DNA from: Kappaphycus alvarezii
Lineage: Eukaryota; Rhodophyta; Florideophyceae; Gigartinales; Solieriaceae
NCBI GenBank assembly: GCA_002205965.3
Contig: NADL03000590.1
Span: 1,803,001-1,867,000, forward strand
DNA: 64,000 nt
Reading direction: 5' to 3'
Part shown: one piece after another, positions 43,725 to 54,929 of the stretch
How the letters are laid out: each line of letters opens with the position of its first letter
Numbering within the stretch: position 1 is the stretch's first letter
The notes under the pieces: generated by a model
Told to the model about the DNA's origin: nothing
Database searches by the model: none
What the model saw: the letters and a program-made list of their open reading frames with translations, nothing else
Position numbers and translations under genes: made by a program

Positions 43725-44633
43725 GTGCAGCAAGAGGCGCGGGCAAGAGTACATTGGCACGACGACTCCTGGGAGAATGCCCCAAACCCGACCGCCCATA
43801 GCGACGCCGACATTCGACATCGCATCCGTGGCCTAGCGTTCCGCCGCAGCCCCGCTGCGGCGTTTCTCTTCGCTCATCCCACGGCAGCTACGAAGGTCCA
43901 CACTACACACTGGCAGACCATGCTCCGCCGTCACCTCGGACTGCCAGTGTATGATGACTCCATGGCCCTCAACTGCCACCACTGTGACCACCCCTTGGAC
44001 ACCCTCGGGGATCACGCCGCCGACCTCTGCTGCCCTGGTTTCGGCCGTCGTCACCGCCACAACTCGCTTTGTAATGCGATTGCGACGCACGTTACCCGCG
44101 CCGCGGGTCTGGATACTCGGCAAGAGGTTCCGTTCCTCGTCCCGGGCACTGAGCTCCGCCCCGCCGATATCCTTGTACAACCACCACCAACCCCGGAAGG
44201 CACAACGTTGCGCCCCATTGCCTGTGACATCACCGTCGTTTCACCGTTCAAGGCCGCAGTTCGCACCAAGGCGACCCAGGCTGCCGGAGGCGCTGCTGAA
44301 CTGGCGGCCCGCGACAAGGTTACAACCCTGGAACGCAACATCGCCCGACGACTCCCCGCTCCATCGACTGGCCCATCTTCTGCGCCTTACACGCCGAACT
44401 TCACGTTTCGACCTCTGGCGTTTGATTCCCTAGGTGCCCCTTCCCCTGGAACTATTGCATTTATCGAGGAGTTAGTTCCGCGGATCGCGTCCAAGTGTCA
44501 CTCGACAGTTGGCATTGTCCGCCGCCGTATCTACCAGCGACTGAGTTGCACCCTGTGGTCCTCCATCGCCGAAGCTATCCTGTCCCGAGCACCGATGCGC
44601 ACGGACGACGAAGTACATCCGGTTAGATCTTAA
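43725..44633 (+). pseudogene. Second copy of the LINE endonuclease domain
   Basis: A 302-residue frame essentially identical to the C-terminal part of the 42235-43518 frame, with zinc motif and catalytic acids intact. It lacks the polymerase and has no own promoter visible, so it is a duplicated 3' fragment. Confidence 0.9.
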
Positions 44634-44839
44634 CCGTATAGTTAGGACGTGCGCAGTCCACAGTAGATACTGAACGCATTAAACTTCCTCCCCTCAGGTA
44701 CCGGTCCTTCCTCCTCCGTCAGGCTGGGCCTTCTCTCCGCCGTTTCGCCCTCTCCATCCCCGGAATAGTCGACCTTTCCACCCTTGACCCTCCAACTCTA
44801 GCTGCTTCAACCACCAACACACTAACCCTTCTCAAACGG

Positions 44840-45748
44840 GTGCAGCAAGAGGCGCGGGCAAGAGTACATTGGCACGACGACTCCTGGGAGAATGCCCCAA
44901 ACCCGACCGCCCATAGCGACGCCGACATTCGACATCGCATCCGTGGCCTAGCGTTCCGCCGCAGCCCCGCTGCGGCGTTTCTCTTCGCTCATCCCACGGC
45001 AGCTACGAAGGTCCACACTACACACTGGCAGATCATGCTCCGCCGTCACCTCGGACTGCCAGTGTATGATGACTCCATGGCCCTCAACTGCCACCACTGT
45101 GACCACCCCTTGGACACCCTCGGGGATCACGCCGCCGACCTCTGCTGCCCTGGTTTCGGCCGTCGTCACCGCCACAACTCGCTTTGTAATGCGATTGCGA
45201 CGCACGTTACCCGCGCCGCGGGTCTGGATACTCGGCAAGAGGTTCCGTTCCTCGTCCCGGGCACTGAGCTCCGCCCCGCCGATATCCTTGTACAACCACC
45301 ACCAACCCCGGAAGGCACAACGTTGCGCCCCATTGCCTGTGACATCACCGTCGTTTCACCGTTCAAGGCCGCAGTTCGCACCAAGGCGACCCAGGTTGCC
45401 GGAGGCGCTGCTGAACTGGCGGCCCGCGACAAGGTTACAACCCTGGAACGCAACATCGCCCGACGACTCCCCGCTCCATCGACTGGCCCATCTTCTGCGC
45501 CTTACACGCCGAACTTCACGTTTCGACCTCTGGCGTTTGATTCCCTAGGTGCCCCTTCCCCTGGAACTATTGCATTTATCGAGGAGTTAGTTCCGCGGAT
45601 CGCGTCCAAGTGTCACTCGACAGTTGGCATTGTCCGCCGCCGTATCTACCAGCGACTGAGTTGCACCCTGTGGTCCTCCATCGCCGAAGCTATCCTGTCC
45701 CGAGCACCGATGCGCACGGACGACGAAGTACATCCGGTTAGATCTTAA
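44840..45748 (+). pseudogene. Third copy of the LINE endonuclease domain
   Basis: Same as the preceding copy, with two amino-acid differences (Thr to Ile in HWQIMLRR and Ala to Val in TQVAGG). Confidence 0.9.
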
Positions 45749-45808
45749 CCGTATAGTTAGGACGTGCGCAGTCCATAGTAGATACTGAACGCATTAAACT
45801 TCCTCCCA

Positions 45809-48800
45809 GGTTTCCACCCGCCGCCCGCATTCGTACTTAATTTCTGAATACCCTCCGCACGCTTCCGTGCCCAAGAGGCCCTCAAACCTGCTGCGTCATC
45901 CATGCCTACTCAGGCCATGGAGGATGTGGTGCCAGCAGTTCCCCCGCACAAGGAAACCCCGGCACATGCCGAGAAAAAGGATCCCCCGTCGGCGACTGGC
46001 GCTGAGGGCCACTCAACATAACTCAGACCACGGAGTCGTCTGTCCCGTCCACCGCCTCCCCGTCATCTTACCCTTTGCCGACCCCTACGATGTCTTCGCA
46101 CGCCGTACCGTGAGGCAGACATCTTCCAGGGCATTCCCTCCGCATGTCTCCTCCAGTTCGCCCTCCTCCTCATCAAGTTGGTCAAAGCCGCTGCTAACGC
46201 ATGTGGTGACGGTGCTAGTCATCGCGCTTTTCTTTAACTCCATATGCTGCTCACCGCTGTCATGTGGCGCAGCCTTTGGGGTGAGAAAGGGTGGAGATCC
46301 GTCCAAGGTCAACGTTCCGTGCTCCGGGACCGGCTCCGGCGGGCTCACACCGGCTCCCAATGGGGCGCTCTGTGGGCTGATGCCGTCAACGCGCATCACC
46401 ACCGGGCTTAGTGGGATATCGAGCACTGCCCCAGTGCTCGCACACCTGCTTCGTCCGATAACGCCAAACGTTCTCGGCGGGCCGAAGCTCTCTGCACCGA
46501 CGCTCGCTATGGCAAGGCGATGCGGACGCCTCACAATGCTCCGCGTGCCGACGTCAACTCGCGCACTACCATCCAGCGTCTGCAAGAACTTCACCCGTCG
46601 CCGCCGCAGCCCATCGCCCCGCCTCCCGAGGAACGCCTCCCATCACCCCCGCAAGTCACGGAAACCGCAGTTGCGCAGGCCGCGCGTCGGATTCCGCGGG
46701 ATACCACAGCGGGCCCGGACCCAGACGTCCTCGAGGTGGTTCCATCTGCTTGGTAAGACCTCTCTTAGCCTCGAGGCTGGTGTCACTGGCATCGGAGTTT
46801 TGATGAAGCTGGTCAATCGCACAATAAGGGGAGACGTCCCCGATTCCGTTCTTCCCCTGCTCTCCGCAGCGACCCTCCTCGCCCTGCAGCCCAAGCCTGG
46901 GAAGATCCGTCCCATCGCAGTCGGCTCTGTCTTCCGGCACCTGGTCACGAAGACGCTGCTCTCGTCGGCTATTGATGACTCCCGTGCATTTTTGGCCCCA
47001 TTCCAAACTGTAAATGGCATCAAGGCCGGTACTGATGCTACCGTCCATGACGTGCGCACCATGCTGCGAAGGGTTTCATCGGATCCAAAAGTTGCCACCA
47101 TCCACATCGATGCCCGAAACGCATTCAAATGCGTTGATCGGTAAGCAATGCTGGACATGTTGCCATCCCGTGCCCCCTCACTTGCCCGATTTGCAAACAT
47201 GGTGTATTGTCGCTCCGAACAACCGCTAATCGTCCCAAATCGGGAGCAGACCATTCTCTCTAGCTCCCAGGGAACCCGGCAAGGGGACCCTGCGAGTATG
47301 CTGCTTTTCTCTTTGACGATACAACCGCTCATCCGGCGGGTCGCCGAAGAGGAGGGTATCATTTTGATTCAGTGGTAAGCCGACGACGGCACAATAATTG
47401 GGTTACTCTATGGTGTACGGCGAGCACTACAGTCCCTCGCCCTCTACGGCCCGTCTCATGGCCTGTTTATTAACCCCCGTAAGACTCGCATCTCCTGGCC
47501 ACACACCTCGCCAGTTGACTGCGCGGCTTTCCAGGCCGAGTTTCCGCTTGCAGAATGTGCCGGGCACGTTTTTGAGCTCCTCCGGGCCCCGTATGGTAAC
47601 GCTGCCTTCACGAAGACATTCCTACGCAGCAAGGTAGAGGGGTGCCGTCGCACCCTCGCGTTGCTGGAAGGGGTCCGAGACGCCAGGGCCGGCTACCACA
47701 TGCACCGCCTGTGTGCCTCCGCATGCCGTGTGCTTCACGGGTTTCAGCTTGCTGACCCTCAGCACGCCAAGGAGCCTGCAGAGGAGTTTGACTCCCTGCA
47801 GCGATCCGCCTACGGCGCGCTGCATAACGTCCCCCTAACCGACGACGCCTGGAAACAAGCATGTCTCCCTTTCCGTCTTGGGGGCACGGGTTCTCCAGGA
47901 TCGGTCCCGCACTGAACGCGGCTTTCGCCGCCAGCATTCTGGACGCTGCCCCCGTCCGCTTACGAACAGCCGCCTACGCTACACCTCGCTCCGTCGCCGT
48001 ACTCGGGAAACGGGCACATGGTGATCGATCCTTCCTGGTCAACAAGGCACGCCTGCCCCTGGGCAATTTCGTCCGCCAGATCCAAGGGGATCCGTTCGTC
48101 ACCGACCTAGGCGCCTTTGACCCCGCCTACGTTGCTGACATGCCCGTTAACCTGCAATCTCATCTAAATCGGGCACAGCAAGAGGTCAGGGCAAAGGCTT
48201 TTTGGGAAGACGACCTAGGGTAGAGGGTGCCTCGTCCCAGTTGGCACTGAGGTATCCACACGTCACCGAATTCGAGCTTGGCCTTCCGTCATAGCGGTGC
48301 CGCGGCGTTCCTATATGCCCATCCCATCGGAGCCCTGGAGCATCATGTTGTGCAGTCACCTCGGTCTCCCAGTCTATTCAGACTCGGTGCCCTTGAAATG
48401 GCATCATTGCAAGCAGGACCTGAATGTCCACGGTGACCACGCCGCCGACCGCAGCATCTCAGAGTTTGGACGCATTCACCGCCACAAATCCGTTCGCAAT
48501 GTGTTTGCGTGGCACGTTTTCCGCTCCGCCGGCCTTGACTACGAGTTTGAAGTTGAGAATCTCCTCCCCGGCACGGACTACAGGCCCGCCACCATTCTCC
48601 TCGTGCAAGCCCCCCGTGACATTGAAGCAGCCCTGCCAAACAGACCCATCGCATGCGACGCCGCCGTGACGTCCCCGTTCAAGCAGTCCTCAATTACCAC
48701 AGCGACACATGTCGCCGGTGGGGCTGCCGCCCTCACTCACCAACGCAAGGTCCAGGACTTACAGCACAAGCTGTCAAGGCGCCTGGTGCCGTCCTCCCTG

Positions 48801-49105
48801 CCCTCCCGCGACCCAGGCTTCACATTCGAGCCTCTGGTTTTCGACTCCCTCGGTGCCCATTCTCCGGAGACGGCATTATTCATCGAAGAGTTTGTACCAC
48901 GTGTAGCCAGGAAATGCCACACCTCGGACGCTACTATTCGCACACACATCTACCAGCGTATCAGTTGCGCTTTGTGGTAGTCGGTGGTTATGGGCATCAT
49001 ATCGCGCGCCCCACTGCACGTGACCGATTTGGTCCATCCAGTTAGTTCTTAACTGAATAGTCGGTCAGTGGGTGCACACTCAAGACAAGTAATGAGTAAA
49101 GGTCC
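45809..49105 (+). mobile_element. Second LINE copy, related family, decayed
   Basis: Directly follows the third tail of the first element, same strand. The protein homologous to the first element can be followed in several frames: DIFQGIPSACLLQF near 46110, GSQWGALWAD at 46350, PIAVGSVFRHLVTKTLL near 46910, HIDARNAFKCVDR then a stop at 47142, QGTRQGDPASMLLFSL at 47265, then W-stop-ADDGTI near 47375. The Tyr codon of the YADD box is a stop, so the polymerase is dead. The endonuclease part (48297-48980) keeps a C-to-W changed zinc motif (KWHHCKQ) and CDAAVTSPFK. The 3' end has the hairpin at 49039 and the tail ATGAGTAAA at 49092-49100. Confidence 0.8.
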
Positions 49106-49125
49106 TTCCCCTGTGCCATACTTTG

Positions 49126-49275
49126 TAACTCGTAAAGACTTATGTACGGTACCACACACACACACGGTGTATGGAAAAAGAACTCACCCACCACTACATC
49201 TAACTCGTAAAGACTTATGTACGGTACCACACACACACACGGTGTATGGAAAAAGAACTCACCCACCACTACATC
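49126..49275. repeat. Two identical 75-bp tandem units
   Basis: Each unit runs from TAACTCGTAAAGAC to CCACTACATC and contains a short CA run followed by CGGTGTATGG. The copies are identical, so the duplication is recent. It lies directly downstream of the second LINE tail. Confidence 0.9.
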
Positions 49276-49399
49276 ACCAGCAAGTTTAGACGAAGAAATA
49301 AGAAGAATGACGCTTTATTGTTTGTAGACAAGTCCGCACTACACAGGACAGCAAGGTAAAGTTTAGACCCTGTACAGACAAATCCATGGCTATCCCCTT

Positions 49400-49548
49400 G
49401 CCTGTAATAACCCTCGCCGTGGTGCAAGTGGGAAACGACCATCCAGTTAGCTCTTAGCTAGCTGGATCTTTCAGTGGACACCTGTCAAACCTGCGAACCC
49501 ATCTCAATACGGTCAGGCAGTGTACACGCGTGACAGATGAGTAAATAT
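49400..49548 (+). mobile_element. LINE 3' terminal remnant
   Basis: Only the last codons (HPVSS-stop), the hairpin 49444-49464 and the tail ending ATGAGTAAA (49538-49546) remain. Upstream homology cannot be followed far. Confidence 0.55.
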
Positions 49549-49556
49549 TGTTCTAT

Positions 49557-49920
49557 CTCAATAGGGTACAGCAAGAGACTGCGGCAAAGGTGCACTGGGA
49601 GGACAACCTCTGAAAGGATGTTCCCAGCCTCACAGCTCACAGTCCCGAAGCCACCCGTCGTCGGATACGCGGTCTAGCTTTTCTCTACTACGCCGCTGCC
49701 GCCTTCCTACAAGCACATCCGACCAATGCGACCAAAGTCTCTGATGCTCATTGGAGCATCATGCTCCGTCGCCACCTCGGTCTTCCAGTATACACGGACT
49801 CGATCCCGCCAAAGTGTCGTCATTGCCAGCAGACGCAGGATCTGTCTGAAGACCATACGGCTGACCTCTGTCCCTCGGGGTTTGGCCACCTACACCGGCA
49901 TAACTCCATCCCGTAGCACT
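49557..49920 (+). mobile_element. LINE endonuclease-region fragment
   Basis: LNRVQQETAAKVHWEDN aligns with LKRVQQEARARVHWHDD of the first element, then LGLPVYTDS and a zinc motif KCRHCQQ...DHTADLCPSGFG. Truncated at both ends. Confidence 0.7.
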
Positions 49921-49964
49921 TGGCAAGCTAAATAATCGGTTCCTGTGCTGGATCCCTCATATAA

Positions 49965-50437
49965 ATGCCACCAAGTTACCTTGTTGCGGCTGTTTTCCTT
50001 CAAGCGCACCCGACGTCTGCCATAAAAGTTTCCGCCGCCCGTTGGAGCATAATGTTACTTCGACACCGCGGTCTACAAGTCTGCGCAGACTCGATGCCGT
50101 TGAAATGTCACCACGAACAGCAATCGCTGGATGTCTACGGTGATCACGCTGCTGACATCTGCCCCTCTGAGATTGGACGCCGATACCAGCGAGACTCTAA
50201 TCGGAATGCCCTCGCCCATCACCTCCTGCTCCTTGAAGGATTTATCGACCGGGCTGCGAAGAAATGTCCCGCATCTCCCACCATCTTTTGCAGGCGTATA
50301 TATCAGCCCCTTTGTTTCATTACATGGTTGCGGGCAGCGATTACCATCCCTTCGCCCGTTCCAATGCACTTGACCGACGTGGATCATCCAGATAGATTTT
50401 ATCAATGTACACTTATAATGAGTAAAATGTCATCTTC
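49965..50437 (+). mobile_element. LINE 3' fragment with internal deletion
   Basis: AAVFLQAHPTSAIKV and CHHEQQSLDVYGDHAADIC match the zinc region. The endonuclease core is deleted, since the frame jumps from NALAHHLLL straight to the end segment FIDRAAKKCPAS and IYQPLCF. A hairpin at 50391-50403 and the tail ATGAGTAAA (50419-50427) follow. Confidence 0.7.
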
Positions 50438-51122
50438 TGTTGCAACAAGTGCACGTGGCAGCGGTTGACCACTCGAGTGGCACTTTGCAAAACTTCCGTT
50501 CCCTGTGCTGGACATAAGAGGTGCATAACTTTCACAGGTGCCGACCAGTCACTGGATATTCGTTTTCCTGTGATGACGAAGAATGCTGGACAAATAAATC
50601 CGGAGGCAGATATATTCACGATAGCTGTGACCTGCTTACTAAATGCATAAGCTGATCGTATACTGCGGCAATCGCCACAACAAGATTTACCACCCCCAAA
50701 AACACGCTCGTGCTTTCCGAATGGTGTATGAACAGTTGTCTCGTCCATGTTACAGATTTTATTCGGATTATATAGGCGCCCCAGATGTATGCTGTCCACT
50801 GATTGCACTGTAGTGAGCAAAGATCTTGCATGGTACGCATCCTCTGCTGCCAGCTTAGCTCCTTTGCTACGGTGTTTTCGATAAGTTATTTCCCTGTTTT
50901 GAGCTTAATGTGTGCGCACTGCGTCAAGAGAAGGAACGAAATTTTCCGAACCCTTTCTCCATCCGATGATATTCTGCTGAGCGCATTCCTGAAAGAGTGT
51001 ACATCAAAAGCCAAAACCCTTCCTGCAGCAGTCTTTAGTCGGTCATTTATCATCTTCCTATCATCAATTGAAATTACAGGCGGTCTTCCTCTACGTTCCT
51101 TCACTAACAACATTTCCTCCAA
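50413..51122 (-). pseudogene. Pogo/Tigger-like DDE transposase fragment
   Basis: The minus strand first gives RRGRPPVISIDDRKMI (51122-50886), the start of the helix-turn-helix region. After a frame change comes NPNKICNMDETTVHTPFG (50820-50413), the N-M-D-E-T catalytic block, then VTAIVNISASGFICPAFFVITGKR. These are hallmarks of the DDE_1 family in the Tc1/mariner superfamily. The later catalytic Asp residues are missing, because the fragment stops where the LINE tail ends. Confidence 0.6.
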
Positions 51123-51149
51123 GGTTATGTTCCACTGAGCCCAGGCAAT

Positions 51150-54100
51150 CCAGTTCTCTAACTAACGTTAGTCGTTGTTAACATTTCCGTTAAAGACCAA
51201 ATTTTCTCTCTGAGGAGACTGAGTGCCTTAGATCTGTTCTTTTCCTGTTGGAGGCAGATAACTGGCGATTCTTGAACTTCAGCGCCTGATTACACAATAA
51301 TGGTTGCATCTTGAGATATAAGTCATCGAAAAGAGAACCGCGGAGGGTCAGAGATCAAAATAATGAGGATTAGACCACTCCATGACTTGTTGCAGTGTGG
51401 TATATACAGCCGTTTCGTTTTGCCGCCATTGTTCCAAATATTCTCATGTCCCAAATTAAGCCATTATCGAAGGTGCCGGTTGTTTCCAGAATTGGAAGGG
51501 GTTATTTTCTGTTTGCTCCTCTTGCTCGCACACCGTGTCTCGCCGAGGGGTTTTCTCAACCTGAATAATCCGTAATCACCCCATCCTCAAGAGTAACACC
51601 TGATCGCCTCCGAATTATACCACCTGCTCGCTTTATTTGAGTGCATCACCTGCTAGCCTTGCTTGCGTCCGACCCTCTCTCGTGAGTTTCCTTTGGTGGT
51701 GTCCTGGATCATGCGAGACTTAATAAAAAGCTTGAGCAGAGGTACAACTGCACTGCCGTTGTGCTCGTTGGCGGAATCAACATAGTCTTGGGGGCGCCAA
51801 AGGACTTGCGAAAGCAAGGTCGCGGCGTTCGAAACCGCGAATCGTACCGGCGAATTCCCCTTTACTCAAAAGTTGCCCATGACTTGCTGATTTTCTCCAT
51901 TGGCCTGTGTTCCACTAGATTCATTTTGCTGCCTCCACCATTTCTCTCTTCCATCCCGTCAGCTATTACATCGTATGATAGAACCAGTCTGTAGTTTATT
52001 CCGTATCTATCTATGAATTTTGGACCGTTGCATTATCGGTTTAAGTCGTCCCCAGCTGTTCAAACGGCAGGAGTAGTTCCCTGTCCAATAATTTTACGAC
52101 AGTGTCAGATTTAGAATTCTCCGTGCCTTAGGCTTTCGGTCAACTGGACATGTGTACCACTGCCATTATTACGAGCTAGCTTTCAGTCCTTGGTGGCTTG
52201 ATTGGCCCTGACAAAACGATGGAAAACGTTTCGAATGCCCTTGCAACAGGAGCTCTAAGGATCTTATGGTATTTTGGAAGCCTTTGCTCATTCTGAAAAC
52301 ATTAAAGTTCCCTCACGCAGTCCATGACGGCTTGATATACCCTTGACCACCACAAGCGGGTTCTGAATTTTTTTGGCAAGTTGTCAATTCATTTCGGCAT
52401 ATTGTCCTGGGGAGGGAATAAGTGTAGTCCACCCTTATCCGTTCGGGATATATTTTTTCCCAGAGCATGAACTTCTTCTCATTTCTTTTATTTGCAACCT
52501 TTTTCTTCGAATCTATTCCTTGGACTCATTCTCCAACCAAAAAATTACGAAATCAAATAAATATGGCTCTATTCCCGCCAAACTGGGATTGGCCCAGAAA
52601 AAAATGGCCAAAATCCTTCAGCGACGTTTCCCGCCCTAGTTGTTTATGAGTTTCGGTCTCGCCTGATTGAGATAGAATGAGGTGCTTCGGTCGCATCATT
52701 GAGCTGGTAATTGACCCCTTAATCGTGTTCAGCCAACAAATGCATCCATTTTGGTAACTATTCATGTATGTACTTCTTTTCGAAAGCTTAATGATTGGCG
52801 TCATGAACAGTATTAATTTAAAAATGCTTTTCAGACAGTAGGTACACCAGGAAAATCTTGAGAGAAAACTATACTGCGAGTTTCTACCGCTCGCTTGTTG
52901 AGTGATGACGCTATTTTTCAGTCATCGCACAAGAGGCTAACTGGATAGGATTCACTGCCTTTTATTAATAAACCTCAACATATCATCACTTGCAGCAGTC
53001 CCGAACAATTCGAAATCAGTGGTAGCAATAAGTGTTAGCGGGGTGATAAGACCCTTCTTGATCACCGGTAACTAGCGTCTATTCTCCATAGCACTGTCCT
53101 CATATGAGCCTCAATTAGTCCTCATATAAGGACAAATATATTTGTCATTCTAAATTTTACACTAATTGAGGCGATTGCATCTTTTTAGTATCGTATATAT
53201 ATACTGGGAAACATGCAATAGAAACATAGAATTATACAAAGCAGTGACTCAGTAGCTTAATAATCTACATCACTTGTCTATAACACCCCCCTCACAATTA
53301 TTGACGAAAATTAATGAGTAAACCCCCAATGCACCCTCAGGTACTGAAAGAATAAAATCTGGAAAATCAGAAATAAAATCGAGGGTTATCCAGTGTGAAA
53401 ATGCAGATAGTACTCTGACCAGCATTACAAGTACCGAAAATTTTGTTTTGGTTGAGCTTCACTGCTGTTCAAATACGTTACCACAAAAATAACAGAAAAG
53501 GCATTTTCTTTAAAATTTAGCCCTAAACTTTGTCCTCATATAAGAGCAAAGGTCCGATAAACGCAAGACGCTAAGAATAAGGCAAATATTTCGTTTGATC
53601 CCGCTGATCAATATATGTATCAAGACGTACATTACCCCTTACTAGTGGCGAAAAGCTTATCAAGTTTTCCGAAATAAATATCATAGTCTCTAGATATGGG
53701 TTATTTACTTCGAACTTCCTTATCACGTCAACTGTCCTCTTGATAATATATCTACATCTATTCAAATAGAGTAGAACTGCAAGATGGATTTACATCACAA
53801 AGTGTAAGAAAACTTTTTGAAAGATACTTGAGCCTCATAAACTTACTGAACAATTTCTAAAACTGAAACAATAATCGATCCTCAAGAACTCTCACAACTG
53901 CCCACGCAGTTAAAAATACCCCGACTCTGCAGAGTAGGTTCAAATTACGAATCGAGTGTGGACAAAGCCGTCGCGCTCGATTCTCGATGAATTCGTGTAT
54001 CATTCAAGATTCTAAAACTGTACTGCAATGCGCAGTACGCAGGTGTTCTCTTCGATTTTCGAGATCTATCCAGAAAATATGAATATCAACATACAGAGAT

Positions 54101-54350
54101 AAAACTCACTGGCTGTTTTCTACCCCCTTTCTCGATAACTACTCTGCGGTGCAGTAAAATGACACACCAATAGAGAGAAGAATTTGGACTGGTAGAGCGG
54201 GGGTAGTTCTTTGGGTGGCTGGACAGTATAAATTTACTCTAGGTTATAAGGCAGAACTTTGATCCGCTGGATGCTAGAATATTGCGACAATCGAGTCAAA
54301 AATCTGAGCAAACCAAGGGTGCAAAATGGGCGAAAATCTACGCCAAGGTT
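51150..54350. other. No recognised gene
   Basis: AT-rich, no domain recognised. TAATAAAAAGC...GGCGGAATCAACATAG near 51720-51785 looks like the edge of an LTR but has no partner. A small inverted repeat lies at 53108-53172. Confidence 0.35.
53108..53172. repeat. Small inverted repeat, possible miniature transposon
   Basis: GCCTCAATTAGT (53108-53119) is the exact reverse complement of 53161-53172. TCCTCATATAAG/GAG motifs occur inside, just before it and again at 53532. Confidence 0.4.
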
Positions 54351-54352
54351 GG

Positions 54353-54766
54353 TCAACAGCGCTGAGAATCTTCCTTAAAGATTATTGTGTTGTCATAAGC
54401 GACATCCTTTAAGTATATATTAATATGAAGAAGCTGAATTCCGAGGCGTCGAGGGTAAGTAAATATCAGAGGCGAACAATAAAAGGGTAATATAGTGCAG
54501 AATTGAAAGAGGAAAACAATGTGAAACGGGTTTATAAAATTGTTAGCCAGAGTTTCGGTTGACAAGACGTTTGAGAGGCGAAAGTTGGGAGTCAGGGCGG
54601 CAGGGGCGTGTGTAGGGGAAGGTAAGGGGAGGGAGGGTATATTTCGGCATTCCTCGTAGAAATTGTCGAGGAGCGTCTCCACAAAGATGTCGCCTCGCGG
54701 CAAGGTGATACATGCGGCATCGATGAGCAGGGTTATAACTCCGGTGAGGGCCTTTCGAGTGGTCAT
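54353..54766 (-). CDS. Hypothetical open frame
   Basis: A 137-residue frame beginning MTTRKALTGVITLLIDAACI. The first 85 residues look protein-like, the last part is hydrophobic and may be intron or chance. No family recognised. Confidence 0.2.
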   Translation of the reverse strand: MTTRKALTGVITLLIDAACITLPRGDIFVETLLDNFYEECRNIPSLPLPSPTHAPAALTPNFRLSNVLSTETLANNFINPFHIVFLFQFCTILPFYCSPLIFTYPRRLGIQLLHINIYLKDVAYDNTIIFKEDSQRC

Positions 54767-54929
54767 CGTGACGGAGGATTTAGCGGTCTTGAGCTGGTCT
54801 ATCTCGTGTGCCGGGGCTGTGCAGGTGCATACCTGCTATTCCACCGTGGGCAGACCCCCAGGACTGTCGATAAAGGGTGGGGGAATAGTGTTTGCTTTGG
54901 TAAAGGCCAGGGATTGCGTTTAAAATGGA

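Larger units (their letters stand above)
42470..45808 (+). repeat. Three tandem copies of the LINE 3' end, 1115-bp period
   Basis: Units 42470-43584, 43585-44699 and 44700 to about 45808 start with ACCGGTCCTTCC and keep an exact offset of 1115. Differences are a handful of substitutions (for example HWQT to HWQI and TQA to TQV in the third). Each unit ends in the 3' tail ATTAAACTTCCTCCC, and units 1 and 2 are joined by CTCAGGT. Confidence 0.95.

Noticed and set aside
42383-45456. Long minus-strand and alternative-frame open frames across the LINE array
   Set aside because: They shadow GC-rich LINE coding sequence, repeat with the same 1115-bp period, and carry no domain. The plus-strand frame holds the zinc and endonuclease motifs.
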